Part shown: one piece after another, positions 1 through 10,563 of the stretch
How positions within the stretch are numbered: position 1 is the first letter of the stretch
Layout of the letters: the number at the start of each line of letters is the position of its first letter
DNA from: Acidobacteriota bacterium
Lineage (GTDB): Bacteria; Acidobacteriota; Terriglobia; Terriglobales; Acidobacteriaceae
Direction of reading: 5' to 3'
Assembly: GCA_013289765.1 (NCBI GenBank)
Contig: JABCZI010000001.1
Location: 310,001 to 374,000 of the forward strand
DNA length: 64,000 bases
The notes under the pieces: model-generated
Told to the model about the DNA's origin: nothing
The model's database searches: none
What the model saw: only the letters and a program-made list of their open reading frames with translations
Made by a program: the position numbers and the translations under genes

Positions 1-232
1 AAGTTATCTCCAGTTGTTGAAGTAAAGATCCTCCAGCCCTTTCTTTCTTCGCCCCTGCCTTTCATCAAGCCTTCCCCAATTTTTCACAGGGCCCGTGACA
101 TGGGTTCACAGGAAATTGATACACTCGGGGCGTGTATGAAACCCTTTCTGTTCTCCGAACTCTAATAGGTCTGAGGTCGGCGTAACGGCTTGGGTAGGAG
201 AGGATTTTTTTCTTTTAAGGAGCGCGCATCGC
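1..232 (+). promoter_or_regulatory. Upstream region of the sugar-phosphate operon
   Basis: No convincing gene lies here. It is the leader of the tkt operon. An AAGGAG ribosome-binding site at about 217-222 sits 10 bases before the ATG at 233, after a T-rich stretch. I looked for a sigma-70 promoter; TTGATA followed by TATGAA occurs near 115-140 but the spacing is too short, so the promoter itself is not placed. Confidence 0.4.
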
Positions 233-2314
233 ATGGTTGCCAGTGAACAGGCGGTAGTGACCGGAAAGCAATTGGATACGCTGTCGATTAACACGATTCG
301 GACCTTGGCGATCGACGCGGTGCAGCAGGCTAACAGCGGGCATCCAGGCGCGCCGATGGGATTGGCTCCTGTGACGTATTGCCTCTGGCAGGAATTTCTG
401 CGCTACGATCCAGAGGATCCGAAGTGGCTGAACCGCGATCGCTTCGTGCTGTCGAATGGCCACGCTTCCATGCTGCTCTACGCCATGCTTCATCTCACAG
501 GCGTGCGTGAAGTTGCTGAGAACGGCGAGGTGCTGAAAGAGCTGGCAGTTCCGATGGAAGAGATCAAGCGCTTCCGGCAGCTGGGGAGCCGGACACCGGG
601 GCATCCAGAGTCTCACGTCACGACCGGTGTTGAAACGACAACCGGGCCGCTGGGGCAGGGCGTTGGAAACAGTGTAGGAATGGCCATGGGGAGCAAGTGG
701 TTAGCGGCGAATTTCAACCGGCCGGGCTTCGAGGTTTTCGATTTCAATGTTTACGCGATGTGCTCCGATGGCGATCTGATGGAGGGCGTTGGTGGCGAGG
801 CCGCGTCGCTGGCTGGACATCTCAAACTTTCGAATCTGTGCTGGATGTACGACCACAACGGCATTACTCTGGATGGCCCCGCGAGCTGGTCGTTCAGTGA
901 AGACGTGGCCACCCGCTTCATCGGATGCGGATGGAATGTGACGCGCGTCGCCGATGCCAACGATTTGGAAATGCTGGGCCGCGCTTTCGAAACGTTCCAG
1001 AAAACTACGGACCGGCCTACGCTGATCATCGTGGACAGCCACATCGGCTATGGATCGCCGCACAAACAAGACAGCAATGCAGCGCACGGAGAGCCGCTAG
1101 GCGAAGAGGAAGTGCGCCTGGTGAAAAAGTTTTATGGCTGGCCCGAAGACGCCAAGTTTCTGGTGCCTGAGGGAGTGCGCGAACACTTTCAGGATGGCAT
1201 TGGAAAGCGTGGGCGTGACGCGCGTGCGCAATGGTCGAAAATGTTCGGGGAGTACTCGAAGAAATATCCGGAATTGGCTGACCGGCTACATCGCATGCAG
1301 CGCCGCGAGCTTCCCGAAGGATGGGATAAGAAGCTCCCGACATTCCCCGCGGACGCGAAGGGAATAGCAACCCGCGAGAGCTCCGGGAAAGTGCTGAACG
1401 TGGTGGCGGAAAATATTCCATGGCTGATCGGTGGCTCGGCCGACCTGGCTACGTCAAATAAGACGACGCTGAAGTTTGAAGGGGCCGGCGACTTTCAGGC
1501 GGGCAACTACGCTGGACGCAACCTGCATTTTGGGGTGCGCGAACACGTGATGGGCGCGAGCGTGAATGGCCTTACCGTCACTGGCATCCGGGCATTCGGC
1601 GCAACGTTCTTTAATTTCAGCGACTACATGCGCGCCAGCATCCGGCTTTCGGCGCTGATGGAAGCTCCTTCCATTTTCATTTTCACGCACGATTCGATCG
1701 GAGTAGGAGAAGACGGGCCGACGCATCAGCCGATCGAGCAACTTGCGTCGTTGCGGGCGATGCCGAATCTTATTGTGCTGCGTCCCGGCGATGCCAATGA
1801 AGTGGTCGAGGCATGGAAGATCATCGCGCAGTTGCGGCACCAACCCGTAGCTCTTGTGCTGACGCGGCAGGCACTGCCAACCTTCGACCGCACGAAATTT
1901 GGAGCGGCTTCGGGCACGGCAAAGGGCGCGTACATTCTCGCCGGCACTCCGGGCGAAAAGCCGGAAGTGATTCTGATGGGGACTGGCAGCGAGGTTTCGC
2001 TCTGTGTTGAGGCCTACGAAAAGCTCAAGGCGGAAGGGATCAAGGCGCGAGTGGTGAGCATGCCATCGTGGGAAATCTTCGATCGGCAAGATGCGGATTA
2101 CAAAGAAAGCGTACTGCCTTCGGCGGTTACAGCGCGAGTTTCGGTGGAAATGGCTTCCACTTTCGGCTGGGAGCGATATGTGGGGCTGAAGGGACGAAAG
2201 GTCGGGATGCATCGCTTTGGAGTCTCTGCGCCGCTAAAAGATTTGCTGAAGTTTTTCGGTTTCACGGTTGAGGCGGTCGTCGCCGAGGCGCGCAAGGCGA
2301 TGGCTGAAAAATAA
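233..2314 (+). CDS. tkt: Transketolase
   Basis: Transketolase moves two-carbon ketol units between sugar phosphates in the cytosolic non-oxidative pentose-phosphate pathway, using thiamine diphosphate. The 693-residue length is normal for the bacterial enzyme. Visible landmarks are [12 protein letters not shown] (about residues 35-46), the thiamine-diphosphate motif beginning SDGDLMEG at 178 and closing with the Asn of DHNG near 209, and [13 protein letters not shown] in the pyrimidine-binding domain. The ATG at 233 is preceded by AAGGAG. It is the first gene of an operon whose later members make or use glucose 6-phosphate and 6-phosphogluconate; tal follows after 57 bases. Identification is firm. 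Confidence 0.97.
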   Translation: MVASEQAVVTGKQLDTLSINTIRTLAIDAVQQANSGHPGAPMGLAPVTYCLWQEFLRYDPEDPKWLNRDRFVLSNGHASMLLYAMLHLTGVREVAENGEVLKELAVPMEEIKRFRQLGSRTPGHPESHVTTGVETTTGPLGQGVGNSVGMAMGSKWLAANFNRPGFEVFDFNVYAMCSDGDLMEGVGGEAASLAGHLKLSNLCWMYDHNGITLDGPASWSFSEDVATRFIGCGWNVTRVADANDLEMLGRAFETFQKTTDRPTLIIVDSHIGYGSPHKQDSNAAHGEPLGEEEVRLVKKFYGWPEDAKFLVPEGVREHFQDGIGKRGRDARAQWSKMFGEYSKKYPELADRLHRMQRRELPEGWDKKLPTFPADAKGIATRESSGKVLNVVAENIPWLIGGSADLATSNKTTLKFEGAGDFQAGNYAGRNLHFGVREHVMGASVNGLTVTGIRAFGATFFNFSDYMRASIRLSALMEAPSIFIFTHDSIGVGEDGPTHQPIEQLASLRAMPNLIVLRPGDANEVVEAWKIIAQLRHQPVALVLTRQALPTFDRTKFGAASGTAKGAYILAGTPGEKPEVILMGTGSEVSLCVEAYEKLKAEGIKARVVSMPSWEIFDRQDADYKESVLPSAVTARVSVEMASTFGWERYVGLKGRKVGMHRFGVSAPLKDLLKFFGFTVEAVVAEARKAMAEK

Positions 2315-2371
2315 CAGACAGATTGAAGTCGAGCCACGACGTCCGCCGTCGATCACAAGGGAGAAATCATC

Positions 2372-3544
2372 ATGCAGCCTACTGGAGTTCTGGAAACCTC
2401 AAAAGCTACGAATCCACTGAAAGCTTTGCTCAGCTACGGACAGTCGATGTGGCTGGACTACATCCGGCGTGATCTGATCACGAGCGGAAGTCTCAAGAAG
2501 ATGATTCAAGAGGACGGCCTTCGCGGGATGACTTCGAATCCGTCGATTTTCGAGAAAGCAATCGCCGAAAGCTCGCTCTACGACGACATCTTGAAGTCAC
2601 TGGCTTCGCGGAGGGATTTGGACGCAACCGCACGCTACGAACAAATCGCGATCCGCGACATTCAAGACGTGGCAGATATTCTGCGGCCGGTGTATGAAGA
2701 GTCGAAGTTTCGCGATGGCTACGTCAGCCTGGAGGTTTCGCCGTTGCTTGCCCTCAAAACACAGGAGACGATTGAGGAAGGGCGGCGCTTGTGGAAGGCA
2801 GTGAGCCGCGAGAACGTGATGATCAAAGTTCCAGGCACGGCCGAGGGCATTCCCGCAATCCGGCAACTGGTTGGCGAAGGCATCAACATCAACGTGACTC
2901 TGCTGTTCGCGCAGGAAGTATATGAGAAGGTTGCGGAAGCGCATATTTCCGGGCTGGAGGATCTGGCCAAACGCGGCGGCAATCTTAAGAAAATGGCGGG
3001 AGTGGCCAGCTTCTTTATCAGCCGCATTGACTCTCTGGTGGATTCGATGATCGACGAGAGCCTGAAAACTGCCAGCGACGTCCAACAGCAGACTCTGCTC
3101 AAGAGTTTGAAAGGCAAAGTTGCGATTGCAAATGGCAAGCTCACGTACCAGCGCTACCAGCGGATATTCAGTGGACCGCGCTGGGAGGCACTGGCAACAA
3201 AAGGGGCGCAGACGCAGCGCGTTCTGTGGGCGAGCACCAGCACGAAGAATCCTGCTTATCGCGATGTCATGTATGTGGAGGAGTTGATCGGACCCGACAC
3301 GGTGGATACGATGCCGCCGGCGACGGTCGATGCGTTTCGCGATCACGGACAACTACGGAACAGCCTGACTGAGAACGTACCGGCAGCGCAGAAGGTGATG
3401 GATGATCTAGCGAAAGCCGGCATCTCGATCAAAGAAGTCACGAGTAAACTGACGACGGATGGAGTGAAGTTGTTTGCCGATGCCTTCGAGAAACTGCTCA
3501 GCGCGGTTGAGAAAAGCACGCAGAAAAAAGGACCGAACGCGTGA
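2372..3544 (+). CDS. tal: Transaldolase
   Basis: Transaldolase transfers a dihydroxyacetone unit from sedoheptulose 7-phosphate to glyceraldehyde 3-phosphate. The protein has 390 residues, the long form of the family. TSNPSIF lies at about 54-60 and the Schiff-base lysine is K152 in MIKVPGTAEGIPAI. An AAGGGAG ribosome-binding site stands 9 bases before the ATG. The stop codon overlaps the GTG start of pgi in the sequence GTGA, so translation is probably coupled. This tal type is often found fused to glucose-6-phosphate isomerase in one polypeptide in other bacteria; here the two are separate reading frames. Confidence 0.96.
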   Translation: MQPTGVLETSKATNPLKALLSYGQSMWLDYIRRDLITSGSLKKMIQEDGLRGMTSNPSIFEKAIAESSLYDDILKSLASRRDLDATARYEQIAIRDIQDVADILRPVYEESKFRDGYVSLEVSPLLALKTQETIEEGRRLWKAVSRENVMIKVPGTAEGIPAIRQLVGEGININVTLLFAQEVYEKVAEAHISGLEDLAKRGGNLKKMAGVASFFISRIDSLVDSMIDESLKTASDVQQQTLLKSLKGKVAIANGKLTYQRYQRIFSGPRWEALATKGAQTQRVLWASTSTKNPAYRDVMYVEELIGPDTVDTMPPATVDAFRDHGQLRNSLTENVPAAQKVMDDLAKAGISIKEVTSKLTTDGVKLFADAFEKLLSAVEKSTQKKGPNA

Positions 3545-5262
3545 GCCGATTAAAATCTTCACTGCCAGAAGGGTTGGCCTCAGCGGTAAAGGCGGGGGTT
3601 GCCGACTGGCAGTCGACTGCGAAAATGCAGAGGCTTTGGCAGCGCGATGCGTCGCTTTGGACCGGTGACGATGAGGAGAAATGGCTGGGCTGGTTAGATA
3701 TTACGGAAGAGCAGATTTCCCATCCGGTAGAGCTGCGTAATCTCGCCAAGGAAGTGTGGAGCGCAGGCTTCAAAGATGTTCTTCTTCTGGGCATGGGCGG
3801 CTCGAGCCTAGGCCCAGAAGTTCTTCGCAGGACGTTTGGGAAGACCGCCGGCTATCCGGATCTGCACGTGCTCGACTCCACCGATCCGGCGCAGGTAAAG
3901 GAATTCGAAAACAAAATCGATATCGCACGGTCGCTTTTCATTGTTTCCAGCAAGTCGGGGAGCACTCTCGAACCGAACATCTTTAAACAATATTTTTTTG
4001 AACGAGCAAAACAGGTGGTGGGCGCCGACAAAGCTGGCAGCCACTTTATTGCGATCACTGATCCGGGCTCGAAGATGCAGAAGGTAGCGGAAGGCGATCG
4101 TTTTCGTCACATCTTTTTTGGGCGGTCTTCCATCGGCGGACGTTATTCGGTGCTTTCGAATTTCGGCATGGTGCCTGCAGCAGTTATTGGAATCGACACG
4201 AAGAAGTTTCTCGACCGCACGCAGGAGATGGTTCGAGCTTGTGGGGCATCCGCGCCCGTCGAACAGAATCCTGGGGCCATGCTGGGAATCATTTTGGGTA
4301 CAGCCGCGCAGAGTGGGCGCGATAAAGTCACCGTCATCACATCTCCTGATATTTCGGACCTGGGCGCGTGGCTTGAGCAATTGCTGGCGGAGTCCACGGG
4401 AAAACTCGGGAAAGGCATCATTCCAGTAGACCGCGAAGCGCTCGCCGCGCCAGAGTTGTATGGTCACGACCGGGTGTTTGCCTACATCCACACCGAACAC
4501 GCAACCGAAGTGGCGGTGGATGCCAAGGTGGCGGCGCTGGAAAAAGCCAGGCATCCTGTAGTGCGAATTTCGATGGCAGATGTGTATGACTTGGGCGCGG
4601 AGTTTTTTCGCTGGGAAATTGCCACTGCGGTTGCCGGTTCTATCCTTGGAATAAATGCGTTCAATCAGCCCGACGTCGAGGCCAGCAAGATTGCCACGCG
4701 GAATCTGACTTCGGAGTACGAGAAGACAGGTTCGCTCCCCGTGGAAAAACCTGTGCTCGAAGACGGCGGCATCAAGCTTTTCACGGACGAGAAGAATTCC
4801 ACGGCGCTGGCGAAGGCTGCAGGCGCAGACAAGTCGCTTGCGGGATATATCAAAGCACACTTGAATCGCATCGGCTCGGGCGATTATTTTGCTGTGCTGG
4901 GATATATCCAGATGAATGCGGAACACGAGAAAAGCCTGCAGACGTTCCGACATTTTGTTCGCGACAAAAAACATGTAGCGACGTGCCTCGGCTTTGGTCC
5001 ACGTTTTCTGCATTCGACGGGGCAAGCGTACAAGGGCGGCCCGAATTCGGGAGTCTTCCTGCAGATCACGTGCGACGATGCTGTGGACTTGCCGGTGCCG
5101 GGACAGAAATATACGTTTGGTGTGGTGAAAGCGGCGCAGGCAAGAGGGGATTTTCAAGTACTCATTGAGCGTGGACGCCGGGCGTTGCGCGCGCATCTCG
5201 GGCCGGATGTGAACGCAGGACTTGTGACACTGAGAGCAACGGTGCAAAAGGGGTTGCAATAG
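3541..5262 (+). CDS. pgi: Glucose-6-phosphate isomerase
   Basis: This enzyme interconverts glucose 6-phosphate and fructose 6-phosphate, linking glycolysis with the pentose-phosphate branch. [11 protein letters not shown] (about 84-94) and [11 protein letters not shown] (136-146) are the sugar-phosphate-binding loops of SIS-fold isomerases. At 573 residues it matches the isomerase half of tal-pgi fusion proteins, including the N-terminal [18 protein letters not shown] stretch. The start is GTG, within the 4-base overlap with tal. A long open frame on the opposite strand (3808-5259) is a shadow of this gene. Confidence 0.95.
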   Translation: MSRLKSSLPEGLASAVKAGVADWQSTAKMQRLWQRDASLWTGDDEEKWLGWLDITEEQISHPVELRNLAKEVWSAGFKDVLLLGMGGSSLGPEVLRRTFGKTAGYPDLHVLDSTDPAQVKEFENKIDIARSLFIVSSKSGSTLEPNIFKQYFFERAKQVVGADKAGSHFIAITDPGSKMQKVAEGDRFRHIFFGRSSIGGRYSVLSNFGMVPAAVIGIDTKKFLDRTQEMVRACGASAPVEQNPGAMLGIILGTAAQSGRDKVTVITSPDISDLGAWLEQLLAESTGKLGKGIIPVDREALAAPELYGHDRVFAYIHTEHATEVAVDAKVAALEKARHPVVRISMADVYDLGAEFFRWEIATAVAGSILGINAFNQPDVEASKIATRNLTSEYEKTGSLPVEKPVLEDGGIKLFTDEKNSTALAKAAGADKSLAGYIKAHLNRIGSGDYFAVLGYIQMNAEHEKSLQTFRHFVRDKKHVATCLGFGPRFLHSTGQAYKGGPNSGVFLQITCDDAVDLPVPGQKYTFGVVKAAQARGDFQVLIERGRRALRAHLGPDVNAGLVTLRATVQKGLQ

Positions 5263-5335
5263 TTTTCAAAATGCCGGCGGACACCAGCGCCAGGTTTTTC
5301 AACCGCGATTCTGGAACTTCGTTAAGGAGCAAGAC

Positions 5336-6331
5336 ATGCAATTAGGGATGGTAGGTCTGGGCCGCATGGGGGCGAACATGACGCGGCGACTGATGCGCGG
5401 CGGACATCAACTTCTGGTTTCGGACCGGACTCCGGATGTAGTGAAGCAACTTTCCAGTGAAGGAGCCGGGGGATCATCTTCCCTGGAAGACTTAGTTGGC
5501 AAACTGAAAACGCCACGGGCGGTGTGGGTGATGGTGCCGGCTGGCGAAGCAACCGAAAACACGGTGCAACAACTGGCGGGGCTGATGCAGGCGGGCGACG
5601 CCATCATCGACGGTGGCAACTCCTATTTTAAAGACGATGTGCGGCGGGCGGAACAACTTAAGGGCAAGGGCATCCATTACATCGACGTTGGAACCAGCGG
5701 CGGAGTTTGGGGCCTGGATCGCGGTTATTGCATGATGATTGGCGGGCCCGAGGAAGCGGTCAAGCGGCTCGATCCAATTTTTAAGACGCTGGCGCCCGGT
5801 GTGGGCGACATTCCTCGCACCCCAGGCCGGGAAAAACTTGGCGGCACTGCGGAACAAGGGTACATGCACTGCGGTCCTTCCGGGGCCGGGCATTTTGTGA
5901 AGATGGTGCATAACGGAATCGAATACGGCATGATGCAGGCTTATGCCGAGGGCTTCGACATTTTTAAAAATGCCACCAGCAAGGAATTGCCGGAGAATAT
6001 TCGCTACAACCTGAATTTGCCTGACATCGCCGAAGTCTGGCGGCGGGGCAGCGTGGTGAGCTCATGGCTGTTGGATCTGACGGCGATCGCGTTGGCGGAG
6101 AATCCGACGCTCTCCGAATACGAGGGCTATGTGCAGGATTCCGGCGAAGGGCGCTGGACGATTCAAGCGGCACTGGAAGAAGCGGTTCCCGCGGATGTTC
6201 TCACGGCCGCTTTGTTTGTGCGCTTCCGGTCGCGGCAACAACATACTTTTGCGGAGAAGATGCTGTCTGCCATGCGGCAGAAATTTGGCGGACATGTGGA
6301 ATCCGGGGCTGCGAAGAAAAAAGCCTCGTAG
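5336..6331 (+). CDS. gnd: 6-phosphogluconate dehydrogenase, short decarboxylating form
   Basis: The enzyme oxidatively decarboxylates 6-phosphogluconate to ribulose 5-phosphate. The Rossmann motif [12 protein letters not shown] is at about 4-15, SGGVWG at 121-126, and the catalytic lysine is K189 in [17 protein letters not shown]. With 331 residues it belongs to the short group, not the roughly 470-residue enterobacterial type; members of the short group often prefer NAD, but the cofactor cannot be decided from what I see. AAGGAG lies 7 bases before the ATG. It stands between pgi and zwf. Confidence 0.95.
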   Translation: MQLGMVGLGRMGANMTRRLMRGGHQLLVSDRTPDVVKQLSSEGAGGSSSLEDLVGKLKTPRAVWVMVPAGEATENTVQQLAGLMQAGDAIIDGGNSYFKDDVRRAEQLKGKGIHYIDVGTSGGVWGLDRGYCMMIGGPEEAVKRLDPIFKTLAPGVGDIPRTPGREKLGGTAEQGYMHCGPSGAGHFVKMVHNGIEYGMMQAYAEGFDIFKNATSKELPENIRYNLNLPDIAEVWRRGSVVSSWLLDLTAIALAENPTLSEYEGYVQDSGEGRWTIQAALEEAVPADVLTAALFVRFRSRQQHTFAEKMLSAMRQKFGGHVESGAAKKKAS

Positions 6332-6364
6332 CATGGTTTCACCAAGATCTTGAGGATATGAATC

Positions 6365-7906
6365 ATGGCTCAACTGGCAGAAAAACCGACTCCGGCCGCA
6401 CCCCGCGTGGGGAAGCAAGGCGATCCGTGCGTGATGGTAATTTTCGGCGCGGCCGGGGACTTAACGGCGCGCATGTTAGTTCCGGCGCTCTATAACCTCG
6501 CTCGGGCTGACTTGCTGTCAAAGGAATTCGCCGTGCTGGGCGTGGCCCGCAAGGCGATGACGGACGAGGACTTCAGAAAGCGCATATTGGAAGACGTCAA
6601 ACAATATTGCGGCGATTGTGTCGACGATGCCCTGTGGGACAGTTTTTCGCGGCGTTTCTATTACTTTGCCGGCGATTTCAGCGACGACAACCTCTTTCCC
6701 CAACTCAAGGACCGTCTAGTGCAGATCGACCGGGTTCACGCGACCCATCAAAACGTTTTCTACTACCTGGCGACCGCTCCCAGTTACTTCGGAACGATCG
6801 TTGAGAAACTCGCCAGCAATGGACTGATGGAGCAAACCGCCGACCACTGGCGCCGGGTCATTATTGAAAAACCTTTTGGGCACGACCTGGAGTCGGCCAA
6901 GGCGCTCAATCAACAACTCTTGAAGGTCGCCGACGAGAAACAGATTTACCGCATTGATCATTATCTGGGAAAAGAAACCGTCCAGAACATCATGGCGTTC
7001 CGCTTTGCTAACGGAATCTTCGAGCCCATCTGGAACCGCCGTTACATCGATCACGTACAAATCTCAGTGGCTGAAACCGTGGGCGTCGAGGGCCGAGGAA
7101 GCTATTTCGACCACGCGGGATCGATGCGCGACATGGTCCCGAACCACATTATGCAACTCATCAGCCTGACCGCCATGGAGCCTCCCATTTCATTCGACGC
7201 GAACGCGGTGCGAGACGAACAGGCAAAGATATTGCATGCGATCCAACCACTTGGAGACGAAGAGGTTCTGGTCCGCTCGGTGCGCGGGCAATACGGGGAA
7301 GGGACGGTCGCCGGCCAGGAGGTTCCGGCATACCGTGCCGAACCAGACGTGGCGCCGGATTCCCGGACGGAGACTTTCGTTGCCATGAAATTGCTCATCG
7401 ACAACTGGCGCTGGGCCGACGTTCCTTTTTATTTGCGCACCGGAAAGCGCATGCCGGCGCGCAACACCCACATTGTGATTCAGTTCCGGCGGGCTCCTTT
7501 CGTCCTGTTCCGCGATACCTCGGTCGAACATTTAATGCCGAACCAATTGGTGTTGCATATACAGCCGGAAGAAGGCATCTCGTTGCAGTTTGCCGCAAAA
7601 GTCCCAGGCCCGGTGATGCGGCTCGGCACAGTGGACATGAACTTTGAATATCAGGAATACTTTGGCAAGCAGCCCAGCACCGGGTACGAGCGGCTGCTGC
7701 ACGATTGCATGATCGGCGACCAGACGCTGTTTCAGCGAGCCGACATGGTGGAAGCGGGATGGAATGTGGTGAATCCTGTGCTCGATTTGTGGAAGGCGCT
7801 GCCACCCAGAAATTTTCCTAACTACGCTTCGGGCACCTGGGGACCGAAAGATGCCGACGAACTACTGGAGCGCGACGGCCGGCGCTGGAGGAACTTCGAG
7901 AAATGA
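6365..7906 (+). CDS. zwf: Glucose-6-phosphate 1-dehydrogenase
   Basis: Zwf catalyses the first committed step of the oxidative pentose-phosphate pathway, converting glucose 6-phosphate to 6-phosphoglucono-lactone with reduction of NAD(P). The nucleotide-binding GAAGDL is at 28-33, EKPFG at 168-172, and the active-site signature RIDHYLGKE at 196-204 contains the catalytic His. The length of 513 is standard. Its stop overlaps the ATG of the glucokinase gene by 4 bases (ATGA), so the kinase that makes its substrate is translationally coupled to it. Confidence 0.97.
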   Translation: MAQLAEKPTPAAPRVGKQGDPCVMVIFGAAGDLTARMLVPALYNLARADLLSKEFAVLGVARKAMTDEDFRKRILEDVKQYCGDCVDDALWDSFSRRFYYFAGDFSDDNLFPQLKDRLVQIDRVHATHQNVFYYLATAPSYFGTIVEKLASNGLMEQTADHWRRVIIEKPFGHDLESAKALNQQLLKVADEKQIYRIDHYLGKETVQNIMAFRFANGIFEPIWNRRYIDHVQISVAETVGVEGRGSYFDHAGSMRDMVPNHIMQLISLTAMEPPISFDANAVRDEQAKILHAIQPLGDEEVLVRSVRGQYGEGTVAGQEVPAYRAEPDVAPDSRTETFVAMKLLIDNWRWADVPFYLRTGKRMPARNTHIVIQFRRAPFVLFRDTSVEHLMPNQLVLHIQPEEGISLQFAAKVPGPVMRLGTVDMNFEYQEYFGKQPSTGYERLLHDCMIGDQTLFQRADMVEAGWNVVNPVLDLWKALPPRNFPNYASGTWGPKDADELLERDGRRWRNFEK

Positions 7907-8901
7907 TTCTGGCCGGCGATATTGGGGGAACCAACGCTCGACTGGCATATTTCCTGCCCCAGAACGGACACCTCCGGCTCATTTCCGAACGCGTTTTTCC
8001 GAGCCGGGATTACAGCGAATTTGGCGAAATCGTTTCGACGTTTCTGCAGGGCGCAGCGACCCGACCCGACCTGGCTTGTTTCGGAATTGCTGGTCCCGTC
8101 CATAATGGGCGCGTCGAAACCTCGAATCTGCCCTGGATCATCGAACAGTCGCGGCTGGCAAAGCAGATTGAATTGCCAGGGACTCTTTTGATCAATGATT
8201 TGGAAGCTAATGCGTGGGGCATCGGAGCGCTGAGCTCGCAAGATCTGGTTCCCCTCAATCAAGTCGCGCCCTCGATCGGAAATCAGGCAGTAATCGCTCC
8301 GGGAACCGGGTTGGGACAAGCCGGGTTGTATTGGAACGGCAGCGAGCACGAGGTTTTCGCCTGCGAAGGCGGACACGCTGACTTCGCGCCGCGAGGCAAT
8401 CTCCAGGTTGAACTGTTGCAATTTCTGGAAAGCCGCTACGGCCATGTTAGCTACGAGCGTGTGCTCTCCGGGCCGGGCTTGGTGAATGTGTACGAATTTC
8501 TTCGCGGAAAAGGGTACGGCGACGAGCCTGAAGGGTTTGCCGCGCGACTTGAACATGCCGACGCTGCGGCGGCGATTTCCGGGGCTGCGCTGGACGGCAG
8601 TAATCGCCTGGCCGAGCAAGCGCTCGACCTATGGATCTCGGTGTACGGGGCCGAGGCCGGCAATCTGGCTCTGAAAGTAATGGCGACCGGCGGAATCTTT
8701 TTGAGCGGCGGAATTACGCCGAAGATTCTTCCCAAGCTTGGCGGACCACTTTTTATGCGAGCTTTTCTGGAGAAGGGCAGGTTGCGGTCCCTTCTGGAAG
8801 CTGTTCCGGTGCAAGTGATTATCAATGACAAGGCCGGTTTGCTGGGGGCGGCCCGCTGCGCGGCGGCGAGATCCAGCAATGGCCGTAGGGAGGCCTTGTG
8901 A
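7903..8901 (+). CDS. glk: Glucokinase
   Basis: Glucokinase phosphorylates free glucose with ATP. The N-terminal phosphate-1 loop [12 protein letters not shown] (about 5-16), [19 protein letters not shown] with the catalytic Asp, [11 protein letters not shown], and EGGHADFAP are all in the usual order for the Glk family. It has 332 residues. The ATG overlaps the zwf stop and lies about 11 bases after GGAGG inside zwf. The stop overlaps the GTG of the following lactonase gene (GTGA). The order zwf-glk-pgl places consecutive reactions next to each other. Confidence 0.94.
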   Translation: MILAGDIGGTNARLAYFLPQNGHLRLISERVFPSRDYSEFGEIVSTFLQGAATRPDLACFGIAGPVHNGRVETSNLPWIIEQSRLAKQIELPGTLLINDLEANAWGIGALSSQDLVPLNQVAPSIGNQAVIAPGTGLGQAGLYWNGSEHEVFACEGGHADFAPRGNLQVELLQFLESRYGHVSYERVLSGPGLVNVYEFLRGKGYGDEPEGFAARLEHADAAAAISGAALDGSNRLAEQALDLWISVYGAEAGNLALKVMATGGIFLSGGITPKILPKLGGPLFMRAFLEKGRLRSLLEAVPVQVIINDKAGLLGAARCAAARSSNGRREAL

Positions 8902-9647
8902 CTGCATCAGTCGATCTACGGCGGCTTACGACTCCGCAGGATCTTTTCCAGGCAGCGGCCGAGGAAGTGATACGCGTCGCCACTGACTCAATTGCACAGC
9001 GCGGCCGCTTTACAATTGCGCTCTCGGGCGGATCGACTCCCAGAAACTTGTATACCTTGATCGCGGCCAACGCCGGCGCGAGCGTGCCATGGGACAAAGT
9101 ATTTTTTTTCTGGAGCGACGAACGCCATGTTCCCCTGGACGATCCGGACAGCAACTACCTCATGGCCAAGGAAACGCTTCTGTCGAAGTTGCCCATTCCA
9201 CCAGCCAACATCTTTCCAGTCCCTGCCGGGAACAAGGATGCTGAAGCCGTTGCGGAGGCATACGAGCAGACTATAAGGAATCTTTTTGCTTTGAAGCCGA
9301 CCGAAGTGCCGCGCTTCGATCTTATCCTGCTAGGCATGGGCCCGGATGGACATACCGCGTCATTGTTTCCTGAGACACCGGCGCTCGAAGAGAAATCGCG
9401 ACTCGTGACGGCTAACTGGGTAGAGAAACTGAAGACCAGCCGGATCACTTTCACTCTGCCATTGCTGAATGCAGCCCGTTATGTCGTATTCCTGGTAAGC
9501 GGAACCGACAAAGCGGCGGTTCTCCGTGAAGTTCTGGAAGGCGATGCTCCACCGGAAAAATATCCCTCGAAGTTGGTTCGGCCCAGCAATGGCAAGCTGA
9601 TTTGGTTTGTCGATCGGGCTGCCGCCAGCCAACTGACAACGGCGTAA
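8898..9647 (+). CDS. pgl: 6-phosphogluconolactonase
   Basis: Pgl hydrolyses 6-phosphoglucono-lactone, the Zwf product, to 6-phosphogluconate. This is the DevB/SOL type and has 249 residues. LSGGSTPRNLY near residue 42, DERHVP near 76, and GMGPDGHTASLFP around 150 match the family's sugar-phosphate-binding motifs. The start is GTG with GGAGG 4 bases upstream, overlapping glk by 4 bases. It closes the operon: the next gene, 18 bases on, faces the other way. I see no clear intrinsic terminator between them. Confidence 0.95.
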   Translation: MTASVDLRRLTTPQDLFQAAAEEVIRVATDSIAQRGRFTIALSGGSTPRNLYTLIAANAGASVPWDKVFFFWSDERHVPLDDPDSNYLMAKETLLSKLPIPPANIFPVPAGNKDAEAVAEAYEQTIRNLFALKPTEVPRFDLILLGMGPDGHTASLFPETPALEEKSRLVTANWVEKLKTSRITFTLPLLNAARYVVFLVSGTDKAAVLREVLEGDAPPEKYPSKLVRPSNGKLIWFVDRAAASQLTTA

Positions 9648-9664
9648 CCTCTCAACTGCGAAAG

Positions 9665-10102
9665 CTATCCGCGCCAGCCGGCGATCTCTTTGAGGCCTTT
9701 TCCCCGTGCGTGCTCGAAAAGGCGAACGCGATGGCGGGAGTTTTCAAACTCATGGATGTCCGCCCATACTTCCGCCTGCCATGCTTTGTCGTGCGTAGCT
9801 GAGACACCGCAGGTAGCACAACGGGTGTGCAAGCTGATGAGCGCCACTTCCGCGGTAACGGTGCCCGGCAATTCCAGGAAGATGCATCGAACTTCCTGGA
9901 TCTCTTCGTTTTCGTCGAGCATGTGCTCGTAGCGCAACAAGTAGCTGAAGCCCAATCTTCGAGCCTCCGCTTCGGCCTCGACGCGGGTGTGAAACGGGCC
10001 ATACTCCGCCCGCAACTGTTCAGTCGAATCGCACGCCATCCAAAAGGTTTCTTTGTAATCCATACCCATCGCGAGACTGCGGAGCCGGCTCAAGATCCCC
10101 AA
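9665..10102 (-). CDS. Hypothetical protein with one CxxC motif
   Basis: I do not recognise the family. The 145-residue product starts with TTG about 10 bases after AGGTGAG; an internal ATG at MGMDY is an alternative. It has no signal peptide or membrane segment. The N-terminal half (FWMACDSTEQLRAEYGPF, then an acidic helix-rich stretch) is followed by RCATCG, a CxxC pair that could bind metal or be redox-active, and a C-terminal stretch with many His, Arg and Lys. It converges on pgl and lies downstream of the LuxR-HTH pair on the same strand with about 200 bases between, so co-transcription is possible but not shown. Confidence 0.6.
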   Translation of the reverse strand: MGILSRLRSLAMGMDYKETFWMACDSTEQLRAEYGPFHTRVEAEAEARRLGFSYLLRYEHMLDENEEIQEVRCIFLELPGTVTAEVALISLHTRCATCGVSATHDKAWQAEVWADIHEFENSRHRVRLFEHARGKGLKEIAGWRG

Positions 10103-10302
10103 TGAGCCAGCTCACCTAGATCGGGCCCAGTAGTGCATTTCGTGGGCCGACTGCAGAATTACCGCAAGTCACTTCTATTCTTATAGTTACATCCATTTGA
10201 CAAAATGATCGTCGTCCCCGAGTGCAAACCTTTTGCAGCAGTTCAGCAAGCCAACGACCTGCATCGACCCAGGCGATTGTTTTCCGCAAGCATGCCGATT
10301 AC

Positions 10303-10563
10303 TTAGCTTGCCACTGCCCGAGGCTCGGCAAATACCGGTCGCTCGGATTCCTGCATCCAGTTCCTGCCGCCGTGGCTGGCGACATACATCGCCATTTCGA
10401 GACGGCTCCAGACGCCGAGTTTGTCGAAGGCGCTGCGCAGGTGATTCTTAATAACCTGCTCCGTCGTTCCGAGAAGCCTGCCGATCTCGCGATTGGTGAG
10501 TCCCTCCCAGACCATGGTTGCCACCTGAACCTCTTTCGGGGTCAACCGCTCGCAGGGCATCAT
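10303..10563 (-). CDS. LuxR-type HTH protein, second member of an overlapping pair (B1)
   Basis: The product is essentially only a GerE/LuxR helix-turn-helix domain of about 86 residues. LTPKEVQVATMVWEGLTNRE begins the domain, followed by GTTEQVIKNHLRSAFDKLG for the turn and recognition helix, with no receiver or ligand-binding domain. The ATG at 10563 follows GGCGGAGG on the minus strand and overlaps the stop of the upstream HTH gene as ATGA. A longer frame running back to 10716 is translated from inside that gene and is unlikely. Its closest relative in this window is the HTH at 20825-21058 and not its own neighbour. DNA binding is known for the family; targets are unknown. Confidence 0.82.
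   Translation of the reverse strand: MMPCERLTPKEVQVATMVWEGLTNREIGRLLGTTEQVIKNHLRSAFDKLGVWSRLEMAMYVASHGGRNWMQESERPVFAEPRAVAS

Noticed and set aside
1454..2212. Minus-strand open frame of 252 codons within transketolase
   Set aside because: Antisense shadow; no domain or ribosome-binding site, and tkt is certain.
3808..5259. Long open frame of 483 codons on the minus strand within pgi
   Set aside because: Its product is rich in Arg, His and Cys, as shadows of GC-rich genes are, and pgi on the other strand is a clear family member.
10197..10203. TTGACA on the plus strand near 10197 as a promoter
   Set aside because: No -10 at suitable distance and the genes around face the other way.
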